Assembly: GCA_905116865.2 (NCBI GenBank)
Contig: CAJHNH020002580.1
Coordinates: 406,081-470,080, forward strand
DNA from: Candidula unifasciata
Taxonomy: Eukaryota > Mollusca > Gastropoda > Stylommatophora > Geomitridae
Direction: 5' to 3'
Length of the DNA stretch: 64,000 bases
A program made the position numbers and the translations under genes. Below are positions 60,301-64,000 of this stretch, in pieces. Positions within the stretch are counted from its first letter, which is position 1. Every line of letters starts with the position of its first letter. Under the pieces are notes generated by a model that ran no database searches, was not told where the DNA came from, and saw only the letters and a program-made list of their open reading frames with translations.

Positions 60301-60951
60301 GTTTACTAAACTTGTGCACTCAGTTGCTCCTGATGCATTGGACAATGTTGACTGATTTTTCCCGTCTGGACTGCCACATAAAAAAGTGACTAAAAGAGTT
60401 ACATGAAGGATGGCAATCCAACAGGACAAATTCCAGATACCCCATTCAACATACTGATGTTATAGTTAAAGTACTGTAATGGCTATGCCATGTAATAGCT
60501 GGTGACCCATGATGTCCACGGTAAGGTAGCATCTTATATATGGACAGATATGAAACATGTTTCATGCTATGCATGCATCCTGTATTATATAAGCATAAAT
60601 GGAAAGAACGTTATTACTGATAAGTGAAACAGCATGACAACACTATTAACATCATAAAATAAAATGTACTAAACCCAGTCTCATTCATAAACAGATAGAT
60701 ACTAAGCAGTTTTCATGTCTTGTGGAATGAATCCTGTTTTTATGCAAGTGAAATATATGCAATTAATTTGACAGATTAAAACAGCACGGCAACATAATTA
60801 ACATCCTACACTGAAATGTTGTGAACACAGTCGCAGTCTTACCTGTACATTAGAGTTGTCCCCGCCATTGCCTGCTCGTCGCCGCTTGCTGCTGTTACGC
60901 CGAAGGAAGCTGAAAGTACGATGTTGAGGCAAATCATCTCCCTTGTCAATG
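41245..60951 (-). CDS. CaV2-type voltage-gated calcium channel alpha-1, distal C-terminal tail (3' part of gene)
   Basis: Partial CDS complement(join(41245..42317, 47763..48036, 58692..58784, 60843..60951)); the 5' exons lie beyond the window. It encodes about 516 residues of cytoplasmic tail with no membrane segments. Seen: a basic RRNSSKRRR stretch, Ser-Pro-rich runs (SPVSPRSPLSAQSPFGSP), a helical-looking ASAVANICEQAHNIAD, an SH3-ligand-like RNTRRLPTVPP and the end DSDDDDDWC. Known: CaV2 channels trigger neurotransmitter release; their tails bind RIM-BP SH3 domains through R-x-x-R-x-L-P-x-x-P-like sites and Mint/RIM PDZ domains through D/E-x-W-C ends. All junctions are GT-AG with matching phases (0, 0, 1). 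The assignment rests on the tail motifs, not the pore, so it is strong for class and weaker for exact orthology. Confidence 0.8.
42395..42515 (+). mobile_element. tRNA-SINE 3' end
   Basis: AATGCTAACCACATGACCC, GTGCCGATTGGTCTGTAAAA and CACCTAAGGCGTGAAAAGG; 5'-truncated copy of the 17225-17482 family, in a CaV2 intron. Confidence 0.6.
42605..42832 (-). mobile_element. SINE-A copy beside a short SINE-A head
   Basis: 42634-42832 is reversed SINE-A (CTTCTTCTTTGTGTGCACC, GTAAACTCTAGTGG, CATATCCATTTTAAAGATCT, AGGAAGCTTCC). 42605-42633 is a forward SINE-A head piece. Confidence 0.65.
42833..43015 (-). mobile_element. LINE RNase H fragment
   Basis: Shares ACCAGAGGGT-type minus-strand text with 33560-34040 (complement of CCTCTGGTTACACCCAGGTG and TTCTCTCCAGGC). 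Ends with (AGAAGAAGAAGAAG). Confidence 0.6.
43380..43690 (+). mobile_element. LINE RT C-terminus interrupted by SINE-B
   Basis: Left CRCLHWLRHVFHMVDGHI and right QKDII*GEFESGKRSEGRP plus LCYEDTYKYD, joined when the insert and one duplication copy are removed. This matches the RLRWLGHVHRMEDGRIPKD class of LINE C-termini. Confidence 0.75.
43450..43587 (-). mobile_element. SINE-B, complete copy with 10-bp target duplication
   Basis: 138 bp bounded by GGTCATATTC at 43440-43449 and 43588-43597. On the minus strand: AACAGGGAAGGCTAACCCGG, TGCCCGCAGAAGTCGGATG, GCAGCCATGCTGTAAACGG, then a (GAA)n tail. No pol III boxes were recognised. Confidence 0.85.
43740..44166 (-). mobile_element. LINE RNase H C-terminus (another group)
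   Basis: The minus strand reads SHCGVPKNERADKLAKEGAD, RPEQVIILHLRTGHNRLHSH and MYTKCKICESAMC, then TTDHVLQDCFKYN in another frame. The GxxxNExADxLA and LRTGHNRL motifs are standard in RNase H-bearing LINEs. Confidence 0.75.
44170..45580. other. CaV2 intron, worn repeats, no host gene
   Basis: 44855-45125 is a minus-strand LINE-derived fragment related to 2600-2785. C11 lies near 44769. 45320-45470 has a tRNA-SINE tail (TAGACCAATCAGCACTCGAT). The rest is unrecognised. Confidence 0.45.
45590..47158. repeat. 68-bp satellite-like array with five-unit higher-order repeat
   Basis: About 23 units of TATTAACTATTTTAGTCTCT, TAGTGTCTCTGTTCAACTCC, TTCAGGCCCAAGTATTTATT, GCTCCTTG. Variants (AACTTCTTCAGG then AACTTCTTTAGG, then three AACTCCTTCAGG units) recur exactly 340 bases apart (46441 and 46781), a 5 x 68 higher-order repeat. 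In the last CaV2 intron. Confidence 0.95.
47763..48036 (-). CDS. CaV2 tail, penultimate exon in window
   Basis: Acceptor TTATTCTCAG, donor ATATG|GTTTGT, phase 0 to 1, 274 bases. Encodes NGTNFSGGLRPEHATSLNSR, a Ser-Pro-Gln-rich middle, and KFDIGFASAVANICEQAHNI before DRQKKYG. The donor (GTTTGT) is weaker than consensus. Confidence 0.85.
48548..49891 (-). mobile_element. mariner relic
   Basis: A 1344-bp element between TA dinucleotides (48546-48547 and 49892-49893). Ends: CATGAAGGGAAGTCAATAAGT-like on the left and CGAGGGGAAGTAAGTAAGT (reverse complement) on the right. The minus strand encodes, with stops and frameshifts, SESWVHHYQPKSKG, a VFWDYQG-like block, LLLYDNVRPHTARL and PPYSPELAPSDFHLFGPL, the mariner D,D34D landmarks. 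Two C tracts (48606-48628, 49646-49663) and A/T runs have grown inside it. Inactive. It lies in the 10.7-kb CaV2 intron. Confidence 0.85.
49900..51120. other. CaV2 intron, no feature recognised
   Basis: Holds a short (CA)n at about 50448-50464 and AT-rich sequence. Confidence 0.45.
51125..51370 (+). mobile_element. tRNA-derived SINE
   Basis: GTAGTGGCCAGACACTCC and CTTGGGTTGAAATCTGTATCC (A- and B-like), then TGACCTTGGCTCCTAGGTCA, GCTAATTGGTCTACACAATA. Same body as 17225-17482. Confidence 0.65.
51430..51870. repeat. 27-31-bp minisatellite
   Basis: About 15 units of GGGCTTACATAGGTAGGTAC plus TGAATGT; later units lengthen with an extra GGCA. Confidence 0.9.
51880..52350. repeat. 44-bp minisatellite
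   Basis: About ten units of GGGCTTATGCACTTCTAGGA plus TTAAGTAGAGTACACACTGA ATGT. It shares the CACTGAATGTGGGCTTA core with the preceding array. Confidence 0.9.
52350..52790. repeat. degenerate bridge between arrays
   Basis: Irregular words GACACTGAATG, GTGGGCTTG and GACTAGAG(C)AGA recur at 50-70-base spacing, linking the 44-bp and 38-bp arrays. Confidence 0.6.
52800..53725. repeat. 38-39-bp minisatellite
   Basis: About 23 units of GACAGTAATCTAAGGCTAAC plus CAAGGCTGACACTGTATGT, changing through ACATAGGCTAAA and ACCTAGGCTAAA forms to TGAATGT forms from left to right. Confidence 0.93.
54090..54410. repeat. purine-rich low-complexity tract with poly-G
   Basis: The + strand is almost all purine (GAGAGAA, AGAAAGAG) with G-runs at about 54319-54360. 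Pyrimidine-strand open frames here are composition artefacts. Confidence 0.9.
54680..54800. repeat. 54-base tandem duplication
   Basis: GAAACAGCAAACTGGGTCAA plus GGCTG and AAAGG(T/G)CAAAGGCTATACC occur twice in tandem. Confidence 0.85.
54805..55600. other. CaV2 intron, no feature recognised
   Basis: AT-rich; nothing supported. Confidence 0.45.
55608..55785 (+). mobile_element. SINE-A copy, 3'-truncated
   Basis: CATGTGGGTTTTGAAGCTCC, ACAAGAATATATCCACTGCC, GGCAACTAATTAGGGG, GAATGCATCTGCCTGAGAG and ACCAGATGT. Confidence 0.65.
56285..56500 (+). mobile_element. tRNA-SINE body
   Basis: TGACCTTGGCTCCCAGGCTG, GGGTACCGGGTGCAGTCCCG, GTGATGCTGACCAAATCACC, GATTGGTCTATAAAAATATA and ACGCCTAAAGGCATGG. 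Best-preserved body of this family. Confidence 0.7.
56505..57420. other. CaV2 intron, no feature recognised
   Basis: AT-rich; nothing supported. Confidence 0.45.
57428..57660 (-). mobile_element. LINE 3' end
   Basis: The minus strand carries the GRPRRxx / ADLQTLDITNxxE / AAMNLKGLEC block, ending at TTCTTCTTCTTCAGCATTCC (the tail complement). Same group as 6243-6522 and 29250-29560. Confidence 0.7.
57865..58065 (-). mobile_element. tRNA-derived SINE
   Basis: The minus strand reads CTCAGTGGTTAAACACTTGG (A box) and AAAGGTCTTGGATTTAAATA (worn B box), then a TTGACCTTGGGTGCCCAGTC body. Confidence 0.6.
58692..58784 (-). CDS. CaV2 tail, 93-base exon (candidate cassette)
   Basis: Acceptor TTCTCATAACTGCAG, donor GAG|GTACAC, 31 codons, phase 0 to 0. 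Encodes ALYRPDLGGYVNESFTSDES and WIQLQSYVPRE, acidic and open throughout. Because it is symmetric it could be skipped without a frame change. No family match recognised; the call rests on splice signals, phase fit and position between two CaV2 exons. Confidence 0.6.
58790..59440. other. CaV2 intron, no feature recognised
   Basis: Nothing supported. Confidence 0.4.
59455..59670 (+). mobile_element. SINE-A copy, head missing
   Basis: TGAGTGCATATGCCTGAGAG, ATCAACAGTCTGCACACAC with a small CA expansion, AATGGATGTGAACACAATAC and a worn TTTACTACTGGCTGATGC end. Confidence 0.6.
59955..60215 (+). mobile_element. LINE C-terminus with (GAA)n tail
   Basis: DNRSTVWLCNRQGTTKNNVI, QIHGNRARGRSHRIRTVEIL, SLYEANKRACSRDLF and LTLQIIPGEEK then GAAGGAGAAGAAGAAG. 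Open over about 75 codons, so comparatively recent; 5'-truncated. Confidence 0.75.
60220..60840. other. CaV2 intron, no feature recognised
   Basis: AT-rich; nothing supported. Confidence 0.4.
60843..60951 (-). CDS. CaV2 tail, 109-base exon
   Basis: Acceptor CTTCTGTATGTCAG, strong donor GTACAG|GTAAGA, entered with two bases of a codon upstream and leaving in phase 0. Encodes IDKGDDLPQHRTFSFLRRNS followed by SKRRRAGNGGDNSNVQ. The preceding exon was not found in the remaining 3 kb. Confidence 0.75.
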
Positions 60952-60984
60952 CTGACATACAGAAGGCAGGGCACAACATCCATC

Positions 60985-61150
60985 AAAAGGTGTCACACAC
61001 AACATCCAGCAGGTCCGAAGTGATGTCACAACATCCAGCAGGTCCGAAGTGATGTCACAACATTAAGAAGCCCACACAGTGATGATACAGAGGTCACAGC
61101 ATCACACAGGTCCAGGGTCATGTTACAACATTTAGGGGGTGTACACAGAG
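60985..61150. repeat. 30-bp short tandem repeat
   Basis: ACAACATCCAGCAGGTCCGA plus AGTGATGTC occurs two to three times, then decays into TCACA(A)CA-containing relatives up to about 61150. It begins about 30 bases from a CaV2 acceptor. Confidence 0.8.
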
Positions 61151-61554
61151 AAGGTGTAGTGATCACAACACCAAAGTGTCCATACAGTGATGGTTCCGGG
61201 GTCATAAGGTTAAGGGTTAGAAAAACAGACAACAGTGTTACAACATTTAGATTATGGAATGCATACAGTTTCAAATCATAGTTAATAATGATAACTCTAA
61301 ACAACAAAGACATAAATAATAGACTGCACAATTTATTGTGTGTTATATTTCGGTCTATATTGGCAGGTGCATGCTACAGAAATAATTTTAAAAAATTAGG
61401 CAAATAAATGAATTTTCACAACTGAAATACAAAATAAACACCCACAAAAGTAAGTGCCTGTCCTACCAGAGCAACTGATGGATGATAAAAAAAATTGTGC
61501 AGTGTAATGCTTGTGTCTTCTTTGTTCAAATATACACTGGGGAAACATTATCCT

Positions 61555-61688
61555 TTAACTCTTGGAGTCCCAGTGGATTTAGCATCATAGGCCGAAGGGC
61601 CTCAAAGAGAGACATAAAATCGGCTCATCATATATTAATTGGGTTTCAAGGTAGGAACCTATGCGTTCCTTGGGACTGAAAGAGTTAA
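61555..61688. mobile_element. TTAA-flanked MITE, copy 3
   Basis: 134 bp from TTAACTCTTGGAGTCCCAG to TTGGGACTGAAAGAGTTAA, in the opposite orientation to copies 1 and 2 internally. Lies upstream of the 60843-60951 CaV2 exon. Confidence 0.75.
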
Positions 61689-61899
61689 TGATAAGCCTGT
61701 CAATGCAAGCTATACACTTTATGAATACCAGCCTCAATAAAAAAAGTGTTCTTACACTTTTCTACATTTGGTTAGAGAAGACTAAAGTCATCTGGCTTCT
61801 TTAGTCACCACTTTCAAATTTGTATTTAGCCTCACTGAAGTAACAATATTGTAATTTTTTTTTGTAAATGATCTTTTTCTTCTCCCTTTCTAGGAACCA

Positions 61900-62065
61900 A
61901 GTCAGTGGGAAGGCTAACCCAGGCACAAATGTTAGACGTGTTGGCCGAATGGCACAAACATCACAACCATGTTGTTAACAGGTTCACCACATGTGCATCC
62001 TTGAATGAACAAATTCTCAGTGTTGGTTCTACAGCCCCATTTTGGAGGAAATCAGAAAAGACCCA
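61900..62065 (+). mobile_element. SINE-B copy followed by SINE-A head piece
   Basis: GGGAAGGCTAACCCAGGC, GACGTGTTGGCCGAATGGC, CATCACAACCATGTTGTTAA and CATCCTTGAATGAAC; then GTTGGTTCTACAGCCCCATT from about 62018. Confidence 0.6.
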
Positions 62066-62099
62066 CTGTGCCATAGGCTTTTAATGCAGTTTAATTTCT

Positions 62100-62480
62100 G
62101 CCTTCATTTGACCTCTGTCTCTTCCTGGCTACTGTTGAACAATCGCCATTGTTAATTTAGGATTTAAAAAATTACAAAATGTAGTAACATTTCTCTATTC
62201 TTTATCATTTAGTTTAATTTTTGGTTGATTTTTAGTTGCTTTGATGGCCTAATTTTGTTCATTTTATGCCTTTAAACCATACAGTATATGCAAGAACACA
62301 GAATGTCAATAACACAATCATAATTCAAGCATATAATGGTAAAACACATAAAGTAATAGAACAGACACTTTGTAGTTTTAAACAGTTTGGAAATAAACTG
62401 ATTAGAAAAATAAAAGCAGAATGAACATCCAGCAGAATGAAAGCATAAACAAAAATACTTGATACACAACACTGAAACTG
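62100..62480. other. no feature recognised
   Basis: AT-rich; nothing supported. Confidence 0.4.
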
Positions 62481-62489
62481 GTATTCTTT

Positions 62490-63185
62490 TTCTTCTTCTT
62501 CATCGCGTTCACCGGCTGTAAACTCCAGTGGAAAGTTCTGTTTGTTTGTCCATTTCTGGACTACAGTCCTGTTTCAGAAACTTCCGGTCAAAATGGACGC
62601 TAGGCAGCGGCACTGTTCGAAACAGAGGCAAATATTTTGCTTCTGCCAGACGGTGGCCGATGCATTTTTCTCCATTTGTAGACTGGATATAGTTTCGTCG
62701 TCCAGCTTCTAAGTTGAATGCATGGCGTGACCCTGTGAGCTGCGGATTGCATTTTGAATGGTTTTTTTTACTGTGACCAACGTGTTGGTGTGAATTGTAG
62801 ATTCAGAAAATGGCGCGATGCCTGTCGTGCAGTGTTGTGGTGACTTCTGCTACCATCAATGATGAACTGCAATTCTAATGCTGTGATAAACATTCTGTGT
62901 GTTTTTCGTTGGCACAGGAGTGGAGCAAAGATGGGGTGACCCGTTTTCTATGAAGCTGAAACTAAGACTACCTGACTACCAGACTTCAGAAACTGGGTGT
63001 TGCGTGTGCATCAGTTTGATAGATTTGACTCATTTGTGTTGGTTCCTTGCCTCTCAGGTAGATGCACTCCGACTTGGAAGGAAGCTCACAATTAGTCGAC
63101 TTTTACTACATGCCTTTTGGGTAGGAAGTGGATCTATTCTTGTTTTCCCTTTCATAGGGCCCCGGAACCCACACGGGGAAAACTG
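62490..63185 (-). mobile_element. SINE-A copy split by a nested element
   Basis: Left part 62490-62582 (CTTCTTCTTCATCGCGTTCA, CCGGCTGTAAACTCCAG, CTACAGTCCTGTTTCAG) and right part 62985-63185 (GGGTGTTGCGTGTGCATC, TTGGTTCCTTGCCTCTCAG, GGGCCCCGGAACCCACAC) are contiguous in other copies. Confidence 0.85.
62583..62984 (+). mobile_element. 402-bp unknown element with 10-bp target duplication
   Basis: Bounded by TTCAGAAACT at 62573-62582 and 62985-62994. Opens TCCGGTCAAAATGGACGC, is GC-richer than its surroundings, and ends with TTGGCACAGGAGTGGAGCAA and AACTAAGACTACCTGACTAC. Its last ~85 bases recur alone at 3510-3592 and 37869-37965. No inverted ends, no frame and no pol III boxes were recognised. 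Confidence 0.75.
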
Positions 63186-63189
63186 GTAT

Positions 63190-64000
63190 AATTAAGCTTT
63201 TATAAAGTGGCAACACTAATTGACAGGTTGGGTTTTGTGCATTTTATAGGTGAAAATGTAGCAGGCATATGACTTCACACAATATAAAAATATTTACAGT
63301 TTTAACAAGTCTACCTCTGTCTGACAACAATCATTAAAGGATTACATACACAATTGATGACATTGTAATTAATTAAGTTTTGTATTTCTTAAATCTTATT
63401 TCATCAGTTATATAAGTTTATAATTTATACAAAAGTGTTAGGATCACAATTTCATGCTATAGTGTGCACATGCCAGAATGGCAAAAAACCCAGCTCAGTG
63501 CCATATTGACATATGAAGTTATGTTAAAAAAGTAAAGGGGCTCATTTCTATGCCATACAGTGGACACAATTAAAAAGGAAAAGAATCAATTTCTATGCTG
63601 CAATGACCTTTTAGGGAAATTTACAAGGCAATTGAATCCATTTCCTTGCCATACTGTGGGTATGGTTAAAAAATAAAAAGTAGAGATGTAACCGCTACAG
63701 AAAATTTTAAAAAAGGCCTTAAGTATGAATATTAGGAATACAGAAGTACAGTAAAACTTTGATTAATGGTCACTCATTTAACTGTCAGTTTCTGTTATCT
63801 GGCATCGTCTTAAAAACAAGAATGTATGAATATCAACAAACAAACAGAAATCTTTAAAACTGTCCACAGATTACTTTTCACACCCTGCTGTATAAAGCTG
63901 CAGATGGCAGAGCCTCAAAGACACAGAAGAAGATGTCATTATTTTAAAGTAACAAAGATTTACAGTATATTTCTGTACATTACTCCTCTTATTTTGAAGT
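63190..64000. other. no feature recognised
   Basis: AT-rich end of the window. A short duplicated motif (TCAATTTCTATGC / TCATTTCTATGCC with ATACAGTGG) recurs two to three times near 63530-63660. No CaV2 exon was found here. Confidence 0.4.

Overview
This is eukaryotic (animal) DNA with two recognisable, intron-containing host genes in a repeat-dense setting. Phase-matched GT-AG introns, trinucleotide-tailed SINEs and LINEs, tRNA-derived SINEs, a mariner relic and hAT-like and TTAA-flanked elements rule out a prokaryote. The retrotransposon style and the CaV2 channel with an Asp-Asp-Trp-Cys tail suggest a protostome, most likely a mollusc. That taxonomic call is inference and the species cannot be named.

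Region by region: 1-1300 holds a short hAT-like element with an 8-bp target duplication and a tRNA-derived SINE. 1322-9489 (+) is a five-exon dimethylarginine dimethylaminohydrolase (DDAH) gene. All splice phases join cleanly, but Ser aligns at the catalytic Cys position and the C-terminus is extended. 9.5-41.2 kb has no host gene that I can support. It holds decayed LINE 3' ends, several SINE families, two MITE-like families and many minisatellites, the largest a 2-kb array of a 24-bp unit. 41245-60951 (-) is the 3' end of a CaV2-type (presynaptic) voltage-gated calcium channel alpha-1 gene: four exons encode the distal cytoplasmic tail, including an SH3-ligand-like motif and a C-terminal PDZ ligand. 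Its introns (5.4, 10.7 and 2.1 kb) hold a mariner relic and long tandem arrays (68 bp with a five-unit higher-order repeat, then 27-, 44- and 38-bp families). 61-64 kb is further upstream intron or flank with SINEs and a nested insertion.

The two genes converge (DDAH rightward, CaV2 leftward) with about 32 kb between their stop codons. Nothing in the sequence links their functions. The repeats carry clear insertion histories: a TTAA element inside a LINE reading frame, a 138-bp SINE inside another LINE with a 10-bp duplication, and a 402-bp unknown element inside a SINE with a 10-bp duplication. LINE and repeat boundaries are by eye and approximate to some tens of bases; exon boundaries are exact as read from the sequence.
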